Origin: Agromyces sp. Leaf222
GTDB taxonomy: Bacteria > Actinomycetota > Actinomycetes > Actinomycetales > Microbacteriaceae
Assembly (NCBI RefSeq): GCF_001421565.1
Contig: NZ_LMKQ01000001.1
Coordinates: 743,651 to 807,650 of the forward strand
Reading direction: 5' to 3'
Length of the DNA: 64,000 nucleotides
The position numbers and the translations under genes are program-made. Below are positions 9,113 to 17,422 of the stretch, one piece after another (the stretch's first letter is position 1; the number at the start of each line of letters is the position of its first letter). The notes beneath the pieces were generated by a model. That model had not been told where the DNA came from. It ran no database searches and was given only the letters and a program-made list of their open reading frames with translations.

Positions 9113-10240
9113 TTGGACAGGAGCGCGAGCTTGAGAACCGATCCCGAGCGTGGCAGGCGCACGGCAGCGGGGTGGGGAAGGACGATGATCGCGACCCTCG
9201 CCGCCTTGGTGATGCAGCTGGCCGGTGCCGGCGCCGGAGCGGCCTTCGCCGCCGACGACCCGACCATCACGTGGGCGGCGAGCCCGGCGAACGAGGCCGG
9301 GCCCGACGGCCGTACGTGGGTCGAACTGGAACTGGACCCGGGCGAATCGACCATCGATCATCTGGCTGTGCGCAATCTCGGCGCCGAGGAGATCACCTTC
9401 ACGCTGACCGCTGCGGATGGCTATCTCACGTCGACCGGTCGATTCAACATGCTGCCATCCGACCAGGACTCGACCGACGCGGGCACCTGGATCGACGTCG
9501 CCGAGACGGTCACCGTGCCACCCGCCGGCACGGAGATCGTGCCGTTCACCGTGAAGGTGCCGGCGAACGCAACGCCAGGGGACCATGCGGCCGGCATCGC
9601 CGCCTCGGTCTACTCCGTCAACGCATCGGAGACGGGGACTCGCCTCGGCGTGGAGAGCCGGATCGGATTCCGGGTGATGACCCGTGTGTCCGGAGAACTG
9701 CGGCCGGCCCTGAACGTGGCCGCGATCAGCGCGGGGTACGACCTCTCGTGGAACCCATTCGCGCCTGGTGCCATAGACGTGACGACGGAGCTCGAGAACT
9801 CCGGCAACGTTCGACTCGAAGTGCCCGTTTCCACGGCGGAGAGCGGGACGCAGTCCGGATCGGAGGAGTCCGGAGCGCCTGACCCCGTCCAACTCCTTCC
9901 TGGAGATCGGCGATCGACGATCGTCCACGTCTCGGAGGTCTGGCCGCTGGGATTCGCCATCGTGCCGGTCGAATTCCGGCCCATGGTCGTCGAGCCCGAC
10001 GGGGGAGTCGAGCCCATGGCGCCCATCTCGCAGGACATCTTCGTGTGGACCATGCCCTGGCCGCATCTGCTCATCCTGCTTGCAGGGGCGCTCATCGTCT
10101 GCGCCCTCCTCTTGGGCCGACGACGACAGGCGCGCGAGGTCGAGCGACTCGTCCGGGACGCTCAGGAACGGGGGCGCCGCGAGGCGCTGGCGAACGGCGC
10201 ACCCGTCGAGACCGGCGTACCTGCCGAGACCGGCGCCTGA
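9113..10240 (+). CDS. DUF916-type (WxL-interacting-protein-like) membrane-anchored protein, cassette 1
   Basis: A TTG start is chosen because AGGAG (9101-9105) sits 7 nt ahead; predicted 375 residues. There is a signal or first membrane segment (about 25-47), then a DUF916-like beta domain (ITWAASPANEAGPDGR, LAVRNLGAEEITFTL, VPFTVKVPANATPGDHAAGI), a second beta domain (about 195-310), one transmembrane helix (about 318-340, LLILLAGALIVCALLLG) and a basic cytoplasmic tail. In Firmicutes such proteins bind peptidoglycan and WxL partners. The same gene order next to a small WxL-like protein supports that reading. The paralogue at 39180 shares long stretches, for example GVESR-GFRVMTRV-GEL. Confidence 0.75.
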   Translation: MDRSASLRTDPERGRRTAAGWGRTMIATLAALVMQLAGAGAGAAFAADDPTITWAASPANEAGPDGRTWVELELDPGESTIDHLAVRNLGAEEITFTLTAADGYLTSTGRFNMLPSDQDSTDAGTWIDVAETVTVPPAGTEIVPFTVKVPANATPGDHAAGIAASVYSVNASETGTRLGVESRIGFRVMTRVSGELRPALNVAAISAGYDLSWNPFAPGAIDVTTELENSGNVRLEVPVSTAESGTQSGSEESGAPDPVQLLPGDRRSTIVHVSEVWPLGFAIVPVEFRPMVVEPDGGVEPMAPISQDIFVWTMPWPHLLILLAGALIVCALLLGRRRQAREVERLVRDAQERGRREALANGAPVETGVPAETGA

Positions 10241-10286
10241 ATTCGATCGAGAACAGCGCTGGTTCGATGACGGCGTCGATGAGGAC

Positions 10287-10694
10287 TCAGTCGGCGGCGG
10301 GCTCCCGCGGCGGGTTGAACATGAACTCGATGCGGATGCCGTTGTCGTCCTCGACGAAGGACGCGTAGTAGCGATCGCTGAATCGCGTGAAGACCTTCGG
10401 TCCGCTGACCGCCGTCCAGCCCGCATCGATCGCGATCGCGTGCAGGCGGTCGACGTCGTCGCGCGAGTCGACGGGGAACGCGAGGTGCTGCCAGCCGACG
10501 CGCCCGTGCCGGTGCGGCCCGCTGCCCGGTTCGCGGGTGGGGAGGAGGATCAGCTCGTCCTCTCCCCGGTACCAGGAGACTCCGTTGTCGGCGTCCTGTC
10601 GCGTGCAGCCGAGGGCCGTCATCACCGGGTCGAACTGGGCGATCGAGCGGGGCAGGTCGTCGACGGAGATGCCGATGTGGTCGAAGAGACGCAT
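10287..10694 (-). CDS. VOC (glyoxalase/bleomycin-resistance) family protein
   Basis: A 135-residue single-domain protein starting MRLFDHIGISVDDLPRS. This is the typical first strand of vicinal-oxygen-chelate proteins, with the metal-ligand type His at residue 6, a second candidate at GWQHLAF and a Glu at IEFMF near the end. The fold dimerises to form metal sites that handle small molecules (glyoxalases, dioxygenases, thiol transferases). The substrate is unknown. It is convergent with the DUF916 gene and does not belong to the glycosidase locus. Confidence 0.85.
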   Translation of the reverse strand: MRLFDHIGISVDDLPRSIAQFDPVMTALGCTRQDADNGVSWYRGEDELILLPTREPGSGPHRHGRVGWQHLAFPVDSRDDVDRLHAIAIDAGWTAVSGPKVFTRFSDRYYASFVEDDNGIRIEFMFNPPREPAAD

Positions 10695-10801
10695 CCGGAC
10701 ATCCTATTCAGGACGGGTCCACCGTCGCCGGGCCGACGGAGAGTCTCCCCAGCTCGAGCAGGTGCGGCAGGAGCGTCGTCACCCGGCACCAGAATCGAAG
10801 G

Positions 10802-11269
10802 GTGACCACGCCCGCCGCCGACTTCATCGACCGCACCCTCCAGATGGAGGCGTCCGAGGAGCGCGCGAGCGCTGATGCCGAGCGCATCGGCGGCGGACTG
10901 CGGTTCTACGGCGCCTCGGTGGGTGCGGTGCGGGGCGCGGTGCGAGACGCCCGCCGGCGGCATCCGGAACTCACGCATGACGAGGTCACCGCGCTCGCAT
11001 CGGAGCTGTGGTCTGTGCCGGTCTTCGAGCGCCGGCTCGCCGCGGTCGTGCTGCTCCAAGGGCAGGTGCCGACGCTGCTCGTGAGCGACTTCACGCGACT
11101 CGAGCAGCTGCTCCGCTCGGCCGGCGTGCGAGAGCTCATCGATCCATTGATGACGGATGTCGCGCTGCCGCTGCTCGACCGGCTCGATGGCGTCGAGGCC
11201 ACGCGCGCCCGACGCATCGTCGGTCGGTGGGAGATCGAGGGCCTGATGCACGGAGGAAGTCGGGGCTGA
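10802..11269 (+). CDS. Short AlkD-like DNA-alkylation-repair HEAT-repeat protein
   Basis: 155 residues from a GTG start. Residues 30-85 match the N-terminal HEAT repeats of AlkD glycosylases (GLRFYGASVGAVRGAVRDA, LASELWSVPVFERRLAAVVLL). AlkD-type enzymes remove 3- and 7-alkylpurines, need several HEAT repeats and are normally about 220-240 residues long. This one stops early, so the C-terminal repeats with the usual DNA-facing Trp and Asp residues are absent or strongly altered. It could be a natural short form or a decayed copy. The ribosome site before the GTG is weak. Confidence 0.6.
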   Translation: MTTPAADFIDRTLQMEASEERASADAERIGGGLRFYGASVGAVRGAVRDARRRHPELTHDEVTALASELWSVPVFERRLAAVVLLQGQVPTLLVSDFTRLEQLLRSAGVRELIDPLMTDVALPLLDRLDGVEATRARRIVGRWEIEGLMHGGSRG

Positions 11270-11339
11270 ATGTCCCGCGTCGCGAGCCGCCCCGGTGCCA
11301 TGATGTGAGCACGTTTCAGCACATGATCGGGGGATCTCG

Positions 11340-12482
11340 GTGAACATGGATCGCGTGAGGATGTCGGGGTTCCTCGGAACGGCGGTGGGTTCGATCGCCG
11401 TCGTGGTGGCGCTCACCGGATGCGCCGAGGGCGCCGACAGCGTCGAGCGGGCCAAGGCCCAGGTCAGCGCGAAGGAGAAGGCCGTGGCGAGCGCGCAGGC
11501 CGAGTTCGACTCCGCGTCGAAGGAGTTCTGCGGCGCGAGCCGCGACTACATCGACGCCCTCGACCGGTACGGCGACGTGCTGAACGACACCGCGCCCACC
11601 GTCGGCGACGTGCGTGACGCAGGTGCCGACCTCGCCGCTCCTCGCGACGACGCGTTCGACGGCGCCGAGGCTGCTGTCGACGCGCAGCAGGCGCTCGTGG
11701 CCGCTCAGACGGAGCTCGTCGAGGCGCAGGCGGCGCTGGCCGCGGCCGAGGCGGGTCCGACCGGCACGCCCTCGGTCGCCGAGCCTGCCGAGCCCCCGAC
11801 CGCCACGCCGCTGGCACCCGCGACATCCGTCGACCGGGTGAAGCAGGCCGACGCCGACTTCGATGATGCGCAGGCGGCGATCACCGAGCAGACGACCCTG
11901 GCCGACGCATCGGAGCAGTTCAACAGCGCCGTCGTCGCGCTCGAGATGGCGTGGCTTCGGCTCTTCGCGGATGCCGGATGCCTCACCGACGACCAGCAGG
12001 TGCAGGCGGTGGCGGCGGTCGGCGCGTACACGTTCGCACTGCAGCAGGACCTCGCCACGGCCGGGTACTACGCCGGCACCGTCGACGGCGTCTCGGGGCC
12101 GATGACCGTGCAGGCGATCGAGGACCTCCAGGAAGCCAACGGCCTGCCGGTCACGGGCACGGTCGACAAGGCGACTGCCGCGGCACTGCAGGCCGAGCTC
12201 GTGGCGCTCGGCGGCGCGGCCGCACAGGACTCGCTGGCGTCGACGGCTGCGGTGCAGCAGACACTGAAGCTCGCCGGGTTCTGGGACGGACCGGTCGACG
12301 GGGTGTGGACCGACGAGCTCACCGCGGCGCTGCAGGCGTTCCAGTCCGAGCTCGGCGTCGAGCCGACGGGTGCGGTCGACGCCGCGACGATCGCCGCCTT
12401 CGAGCGTGCGATCGCCGAGCTCACCGCGCCGGATCCCGAGCCGAGCCCTTCGGCGACGCCGACGAGCGAGCCGGCCACCTGA
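11340..12482 (+). CDS. Lipoprotein with two peptidoglycan-binding (PG_binding_1) repeats
   Basis: 380 residues from a GTG. The N-terminus is a lipoprotein signal peptide with lipobox VALTGC (Cys at about residue 28). It is followed by an Ala-rich coiled-coil stretch (about 38-140), a Pro/Thr-rich linker, a second helical segment, and two PG_binding_1 repeats at about 215-285 and 295-360 (QQDLATAGYYAGTVDGVSG; QQTLKLAGFWDGPVDGVW). A Pro/Ser/Thr tail ends the protein. It is probably anchored outside the membrane and touches the wall. No enzymatic domain was seen, so its role is structural or regulatory by inference. Confidence 0.85.
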   Translation: MNMDRVRMSGFLGTAVGSIAVVVALTGCAEGADSVERAKAQVSAKEKAVASAQAEFDSASKEFCGASRDYIDALDRYGDVLNDTAPTVGDVRDAGADLAAPRDDAFDGAEAAVDAQQALVAAQTELVEAQAALAAAEAGPTGTPSVAEPAEPPTATPLAPATSVDRVKQADADFDDAQAAITEQTTLADASEQFNSAVVALEMAWLRLFADAGCLTDDQQVQAVAAVGAYTFALQQDLATAGYYAGTVDGVSGPMTVQAIEDLQEANGLPVTGTVDKATAAALQAELVALGGAAAQDSLASTAAVQQTLKLAGFWDGPVDGVWTDELTAALQAFQSELGVEPTGAVDAATIAAFERAIAELTAPDPEPSPSATPTSEPAT

Positions 12483-12560
12483 TCGGCGGACCGACCCGAC
12501 CTGACCGACCCGGGCGCGACGCATCGGCGGGCGCGCGACGCCTGGTGGGAGGATGACGGC

Positions 12561-13463
12561 ATGGCTGACGACGCGTTCGCCGACCTCGCGAACGAGCTGT
12601 ACGAGCTGCCGCCCGACGAGTTCACGGCGGCCCGCAACGCACGGGCGAAGGAACTGCGGGGGAGCGACCGCGACCTCGCGAACGCGGTCGGCGAGCTCCG
12701 TCGGCCATCGGCTCCGGCCTGGCTCGTGAACCAGCTCGCGCGCCACCGCAGCGACGAGCTCGCGCAGCTGCTGCAGCTCGGCGAGCAGCTTCGCGAGGCG
12801 CAGGCGGAGGTCGATGCATCCGCCCTGGTCGCGCTCGCGAAAGAGCGGCGCAAGGTCGTCCGAGCGCTCGCACAGGATGCCGGTGAGCTCGCCGAGCAAC
12901 TCGGGCACCCGGTGCGGGGGCCTGTGCTCGACGACGTCGCCGACACGTTGCAGGCTGCGATGACGGATGCCGCGGCATCCGAAGCTCTGCTGACCGGGCG
13001 GCTCACCCGCAGTCTCGAGGCGATCGGCACCGAGGTGGATCTGACCGACGCCGTGGCGGCCTGGTCGGGGGCCGACGGCTCTGCCCGTTCCAGCCGACCT
13101 GCGCCGCACGACGAGGTCGGCGAACATCGCGCGAAGAAGCAGCGGAAGGCCGACGAGGCCGAGGCGGCGAAGCGGGCCGCCGAGGTCGCGAAAGCCGAGC
13201 AGGCGGCGTCGACGGCGGAGGATGCCGCGGACGAGGCATCCGCTCGCGTCGATGATGCGCATGCCGCGGTGAAGGAGGCGGCCTCTGCTCGCGACGAGTT
13301 GCGGAAAGCCCTGACGGAGCTCGAGCAGCGCCTCGCAGAGGCCGAGCAGGCGCTCGCCGAATCCGAACGCACGGCGGGCGAGCGGGAGCAGGAACGCGAT
13401 GCCGCGGCGAGCACCGCCGAGGCGGCTCGGGCGTCGGCCGACGAACTGGCGGCACGCGACTGA
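12561..13463 (+). CDS. Conserved actinobacterial coiled-coil protein of unknown function
   Basis: 300 residues, no signal peptide. The N-terminal half is helical and contains a pattern I recognise from uncharacterised actinobacterial proteins (FTAARNARAKELRG, LANAVGELRRPSAPAWLVNQLAR). The C-terminal 110 residues are an almost pure Ala/Glu/Lys/Arg heptad-rich coiled coil. No catalytic motif is visible. A cytoplasmic structural or DNA-associated role is possible, but nothing in the sequence decides this. Confidence 0.8.
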   Translation: MADDAFADLANELYELPPDEFTAARNARAKELRGSDRDLANAVGELRRPSAPAWLVNQLARHRSDELAQLLQLGEQLREAQAEVDASALVALAKERRKVVRALAQDAGELAEQLGHPVRGPVLDDVADTLQAAMTDAAASEALLTGRLTRSLEAIGTEVDLTDAVAAWSGADGSARSSRPAPHDEVGEHRAKKQRKADEAEAAKRAAEVAKAEQAASTAEDAADEASARVDDAHAAVKEAASARDELRKALTELEQRLAEAEQALAESERTAGEREQERDAAASTAEAARASADELAARD

Positions 13464-13527
13464 CACGGACGACGTCGGTGGCGTCATCGTGGGCGCCGTC
13501 GTCGCCGGGGCGTGCGAGACTGCCCCG

Positions 13528-14271
13528 GTGACGGACATCGAGATGGCGCGCATCGACGGCGGCACCGTGGCGCTGCACGACGCGCGGCGCAAGGTGCGCT
13601 GGAGCGTCGAGCTCGAGCCGTTCGAGCTCGGGGTCTACCAGGTGACGCAGGAGCAGCTCGCCGAGATGCTCGGCGAGACGGCGTCGCATCCGCGGCGTCC
13701 GGCCACCGACGTGAGCTGGCTTCGGGCGATCCGGTTCTGCAACGCGGCATCCGAATGGGAGGGCCTCGAGCCCGCCTACACGTACGACGGCGAAGACGTC
13801 ACCTGGCATGTCGACGCCGACGGGTTCCGCCTGCCGACCGAGGCCGAGTGGGAGTTCGCGTGCCGGGCGGGCTCGACGCGTCCGCATTACGGTCCGCTCG
13901 AGGAGGTCGCCTGGACGAGCGCCGACGGCGTGACCGCGCCGCAGGACGTCGGCGGCAAGCATCCGAACCTCAACGGGCTCTTCGACACGCTCGGCAACGT
14001 CTGGGAGTGGTGCTGGGACCTGCTCGATCCGGCTCGCTACGACGCCTACCGGGTGTTCCGCGGCGGCGGATACGCCGACGACGCGTGGAGCGTGCGCGCC
14101 TCGGTGCGCCGTGGGGGAGCGCCGCGCATGCACCACGAAGACGTCGGGTTCCGGGTCGCGCGCGGCGGCTTCGACACGACGGATGCCGCGCAGGGCTGGT
14201 CTGCGGCGGCCGACCTCGAGCGCGCGGAGATCGACGGCCCGTTGCCGTCGGGGTGGACGCCCCGGGGCTGA
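13528..14271 (+). CDS. SUMF1/FGE-fold protein lacking the FGE catalytic cysteine
   Basis: The GTG at 13528 gives 247 residues; a second start at ATG 13543 is also possible. The protein shows formylglycine-generating-enzyme fold landmarks: MARIDGGTVALHD, YQVTQEQLAE, RLPTEAEWEFACRAG, LFDTLGNVWEWC, FRGGGYADDAW and GFRVAR. In oxygen-dependent FGE the segment after RGGSY carries two redox cysteines; here it reads DDAWSVRASVRRG with none. It is therefore unlikely to activate sulfatases and may have a non-catalytic or different role. No sulfatase gene is nearby. Confidence 0.8.
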   Translation: MTDIEMARIDGGTVALHDARRKVRWSVELEPFELGVYQVTQEQLAEMLGETASHPRRPATDVSWLRAIRFCNAASEWEGLEPAYTYDGEDVTWHVDADGFRLPTEAEWEFACRAGSTRPHYGPLEEVAWTSADGVTAPQDVGGKHPNLNGLFDTLGNVWEWCWDLLDPARYDAYRVFRGGGYADDAWSVRASVRRGGAPRMHHEDVGFRVARGGFDTTDAAQGWSAAADLERAEIDGPLPSGWTPRG

Positions 14272-14291
14272 GGCTGCGCGGACGGCGATCG

Positions 14292-14361
14292 CCGTGCTCG
14301 GCGAACGCCCAGACCCGGGGCGTTGGCCGTGCTCGGCGAACGCCCAGACCCGGGGCGTTGG
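14292..14361 (+). repeat. Perfect 35-bp tandem duplication, each copy a hairpin
   Basis: The 35-bp unit occurs at 14292-14326 and again, identically, at 14327-14361. Inside each copy AACGCCC and GGGCGTT are self-complementary around a 7-nt loop, giving two terminator-like hairpins in series after the SUMF1-fold gene and before the reductase at 14415. Confidence 0.8.
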
Positions 14362-14414
14362 ATGGTCAAGTGCCGCCGGGAACGGCGGCGAGCAGGCGAG
14401 CAGAGGAGCGCAAG

Positions 14415-15407
14415 ATGGAGCAGTCGATGATGCGGGCACTCGTGCACGACCGGTTCGGCGACCCGGCCGAGGAGCTGTCGGTGCGGGAGGTCCCGATCCC
14501 CGAGCCCGGTGCCGGGCAGGTGCGGGTTCGCCTGCTGCTCTCGCCGATCCACAACCACGACCTCTGGACGGTTCGCGGAACGTACGGCTACAAGCCCGAG
14601 CTGCCGGCCATCGGCGGCACCGAGGCGCTCGGCGTCGTCGATGCACTGGGTGAGGGCGTCGAGCACCTCTCGGTCGGGCAGCGCGTCGTCACCGGCGGCA
14701 CGCCCGGGGTCTGGTCGGAGTACTTCATCGCGTCTGCCGCGGGCCTCATCCCGCTGCCCGACGGTCTGCCAGACGAGGTCGCCGCCCAGATCGTGGCGAT
14801 GCCGTTCAGCGCGGTCAGCCTGCTCGACTCGCTCGCGCTGGAACCGGGCGACTGGTTGGCGCAGAACGCGGCGAACGGCGCGGTCGGGCGACTGCTCGCC
14901 CAGCTGGCGCCCGCTCGCGGCATCAACGTGGTCGGGCTGGTGCGTCGTGCCGCGGGCGTCGACGAACTCACCGGGCAGGGCATCGGCAGCATCGTCGCCA
15001 CAGATGACGAGGGCTGGCGTGAGCGTGTCGCCGAGGTGACGGGCGGCGCCCCCATCCGGGTGGGCGTCGACGCGGTCGGCGGTGCCGCGAGCGGCCAGGT
15101 GCTCTCGTTGCTCGCCGAGAACGGCACGCTCGTGGTCTTCGGCGCGATGGCGTCGCCGGTCATGCAGATCCCCTCGGGCGACGTGATCTTCAAGCAGGCG
15201 ACGGTCAAGGGGTTCTGGGGCAGTCGGGTGAGCGCCACCATGGCGGCCGAGGATCGCGCCCGGCTCATGGGCGAGGTATTCACCCGTCTGCGCGAAGGCG
15301 TCATCACGCTGCCCGTCGAGGCCGTCTACGGGTTCGACGAGATCGCGAAGGCGAGCCGCGCGAACTTCGACGCCGGTCGCATCGGCAAGGTCATGCTGCG
15401 ACCCTGA
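14415..15407 (+). CDS. Zinc-independent MDR-family enoyl reductase/quinone oxidoreductase-like
   Basis: The ATG at 14415 with GAGGAGC upstream gives 330 residues. It is an MDR enzyme with a GroES-like N-terminal domain and a Rossmann domain (AANGAVGRLLAQLA; GVDAVGG), without the structural-zinc cysteines of alcohol dehydrogenases. The pattern SPIHNHDLWTVRGTYGYKPELPAIGG resembles Etr1/MECR-type 2-enoyl-thioester reductases, which use NADPH to reduce enoyl thioesters. A C-terminal half typical of the family ends in IGKVMLRP. It stands alone on the plus strand; the KAS III gene follows after about 100 bp. A small quinone reductase role remains possible. Confidence 0.85.
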   Translation: MEQSMMRALVHDRFGDPAEELSVREVPIPEPGAGQVRVRLLLSPIHNHDLWTVRGTYGYKPELPAIGGTEALGVVDALGEGVEHLSVGQRVVTGGTPGVWSEYFIASAAGLIPLPDGLPDEVAAQIVAMPFSAVSLLDSLALEPGDWLAQNAANGAVGRLLAQLAPARGINVVGLVRRAAGVDELTGQGIGSIVATDDEGWRERVAEVTGGAPIRVGVDAVGGAASGQVLSLLAENGTLVVFGAMASPVMQIPSGDVIFKQATVKGFWGSRVSATMAAEDRARLMGEVFTRLREGVITLPVEAVYGFDEIAKASRANFDAGRIGKVMLRP

Positions 15408-15506
15408 GCCGACGCGGGCTCTCCCCAGAATGCGCGCGTTCTCGGAATCTGCACAGAACGATGCATGGCGACGCCCATGACGCATCTCGTGCCCTAGGGT
15501 CTCCCC

Positions 15507-16640
15507 ATGGGTTCAACGGCGACCGCGTATCTCACCGGCTTCGGCGCATACCTCCCCGGTGATCCGGTCGACAACGACGGCATCGCGGCGAGGCTCGGCG
15601 GCAACGATGCGGTGACCGAGCGCATCCGGCGCCGGGTGCTCGAGGCGAACGGCATCCGGCAGCGGCACTACGCGCTCGACGAGCACGGCGAGCCGACCGA
15701 GCTCAACGAGCAGCTCGCCGTCAAGGCGCTGCAGGCGGCGCTCGACGACCGCGGCATCCGGGCTGAAGACCTGCGCATGCTGGCCTGCGCGACGACGATG
15801 GGCGACGTGCTCGTGCCCGGCTTCGCCTCGATGGTGCACGGGCGGCTCGGCGGCGGTCCGATGCAGACGCTCACCATGTCGGGCGTGTGCGCCTCGAGCC
15901 TCGCGGCGCTCGACGCGGCCGTGAGCAAGATCCGGCTCGGCGACCACCCGCGCGCGGCGGTCGTCGGCTCCGAGCTCCCGAGTCGCAGCCTGCGACAGCG
16001 GCGGTTCGACGGCATCCGTGCGGGCATGGACTCGCACTTCCTCCGCTGGATGCTCTCCGACGGCGCGGGCGCGGCCATCGTCGAGTTCCAGCCGCATCCG
16101 ACCAAGCCGTCGCTTCGGGTCGACTGGGTGCGGCAGGTCAGCCTCGCGCACGAGCACGACGTGTGCATGCGGGCCGGCATGAGCGGAGCCGAGCCGACCG
16201 TCGGCGCGACCTGGCAGGACCTCGACATCGCCGATGCCGAGGCGGCCGGCATGTTCGTGCTGCGCCAAGACGTGAGCATGCTCGACGACCTCGCAGAGGC
16301 GGGGTTCAGGCAGTTCGAGGAGCTCGTCGACATCGGCCTCGTCGACGTCAGCCACCTCGACCACGTCGTCTGCCACTACAGCACCAACGCGTTCCGCGAC
16401 CTCGCCTTCGACGCGCTCAGCCGCCGCATCCCGAACCTGAACACCGACCGCTGGTACTCGAACCTCGAGACGCGCGGCAACACGGGCTCGGCGAGCATCT
16501 TCATCGCGCTCGAGGAGGCCTGGCGCACCGGCCGCTTCAAACCGGGCGAGACGGTGCTGCTCGCGGTGCCCGAGTCCGGCCGCTTCTCGTTCGCCTTCGC
16601 CCACCTCACCGTGGTCGCCCCGCCCGGGCAGCCCGCCTGA
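15507..16640 (+). CDS. KAS III-like beta-ketoacyl-ACP synthase family protein
   Basis: 377 residues. The thiolase-fold triad is present: Cys in SGVCASSL (about residue 128), His in VCHYSTN (about 289) and Asn in ETRGNTGSAS (about 324). FabH-type enzymes condense a short acyl-CoA or other starter with malonyl-ACP, or transfer acyl groups in secondary metabolism. The N-terminus (YLTGFGAYLPGDPVDNDGI) and the RRRVLEANGIRQRHYA segment are family-typical. It opens a three-gene set with a diiron oxidase-fold enzyme and an unknown protein on the same strand. That context points to a specialised fatty-acid-derived product rather than housekeeping lipid synthesis. Confidence 0.85.
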   Translation: MGSTATAYLTGFGAYLPGDPVDNDGIAARLGGNDAVTERIRRRVLEANGIRQRHYALDEHGEPTELNEQLAVKALQAALDDRGIRAEDLRMLACATTMGDVLVPGFASMVHGRLGGGPMQTLTMSGVCASSLAALDAAVSKIRLGDHPRAAVVGSELPSRSLRQRRFDGIRAGMDSHFLRWMLSDGAGAAIVEFQPHPTKPSLRVDWVRQVSLAHEHDVCMRAGMSGAEPTVGATWQDLDIADAEAAGMFVLRQDVSMLDDLAEAGFRQFEELVDIGLVDVSHLDHVVCHYSTNAFRDLAFDALSRRIPNLNTDRWYSNLETRGNTGSASIFIALEEAWRTGRFKPGETVLLAVPESGRFSFAFAHLTVVAPPGQPA

Positions 16641-16720
16641 CCACTGCGCGACCCCGTCCGCAGACCGCACCGCAGCACCGAGACCGCCGACCAGCCCGCA
16701 TCCGACCACCGAGGAGCAGC

Positions 16721-17422
16721 ATGACCGACACGACCACCATCAGCACAGCGGATGCCGCGGCATCCGTCGCCGACAGCCTCGCCGACCGGCTGGCCGACGT
16801 CTGGGTCGAGCTCGAAGAGCGCCTCGCGCGGGTGCCCGTGCTCAGCCGACTCGAGGCCGGAACGGTGACCCTGCACGATTACGAGCGGCTGCTCTTCAAC
16901 CTGCGCCAGCAGGTCGTCGACGGCTCGCCGTGGATCTCGCGGGCCGCGTCGAACTTCGACATCGACCACTTCGAGCTGCGCACCGCGGCGATCCGCCACG
17001 CCGAGGAGGAGCACCGCGACTACCTCATGCTCGAGCGCGACTACGTGGCGATCGGCGGGTCGCTCGCCGAGCTGCGCGCCGGCCGCAAGAACCTCGGATC
17101 CGAGGCGCTGTCGGGCTACATGTTCCACTACGCCGACCGGCCGAACCCCACCGGTCTGCTCGGCGCGATGTTCATCATCGAGGGGCTCGGGGCCAAGCGC
17201 GCGGCCGGGTGGGCCGAGCGTTTCCAAGAGGTGCTCGGGCTCGCTGACAACCAGGTGCACTTCATGCAGTACCACCAGGAGGCCGACAGCGAGCACACCG
17301 GTGCCCTCGAGGCGATCCTCACCTCCGGCATGATCGACGAGGCCGCCGCCGACGAGATCGTGCGCTGCGCGCAGGTCGTCGCCCGCCTCTACGCGCTGCA
17401 GTTGGAAGAACTGGACAGCTGA
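16721..17422 (+). CDS. Iron-containing redox enzyme, haem-oxygenase-like diiron (HDO) fold
   Basis: The ATG at 16721 follows GAGGAGCAGC; 233 residues. Candidate metal ligands are spread as in HDO enzymes: Glu in WVELEERL, HAEEEHRDYLML (about 88-99), FIIEGLG (about 150) and HFMQYHQEADSEHTG (about 182-196). The superfamily includes UndA (fatty-acid decarboxylase to 1-alkenes), PqqC-like and SznF-type oxidases. The stop overlaps the next start by one base, and the KAS III-like gene lies 80 bp upstream, so co-expression is expected. An oxidative step on an acyl chain made or loaded by the KAS III partner is my inference. Confidence 0.8.
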   Translation: MTDTTTISTADAAASVADSLADRLADVWVELEERLARVPVLSRLEAGTVTLHDYERLLFNLRQQVVDGSPWISRAASNFDIDHFELRTAAIRHAEEEHRDYLMLERDYVAIGGSLAELRAGRKNLGSEALSGYMFHYADRPNPTGLLGAMFIIEGLGAKRAAGWAERFQEVLGLADNQVHFMQYHQEADSEHTGALEAILTSGMIDEAAADEIVRCAQVVARLYALQLEELDS

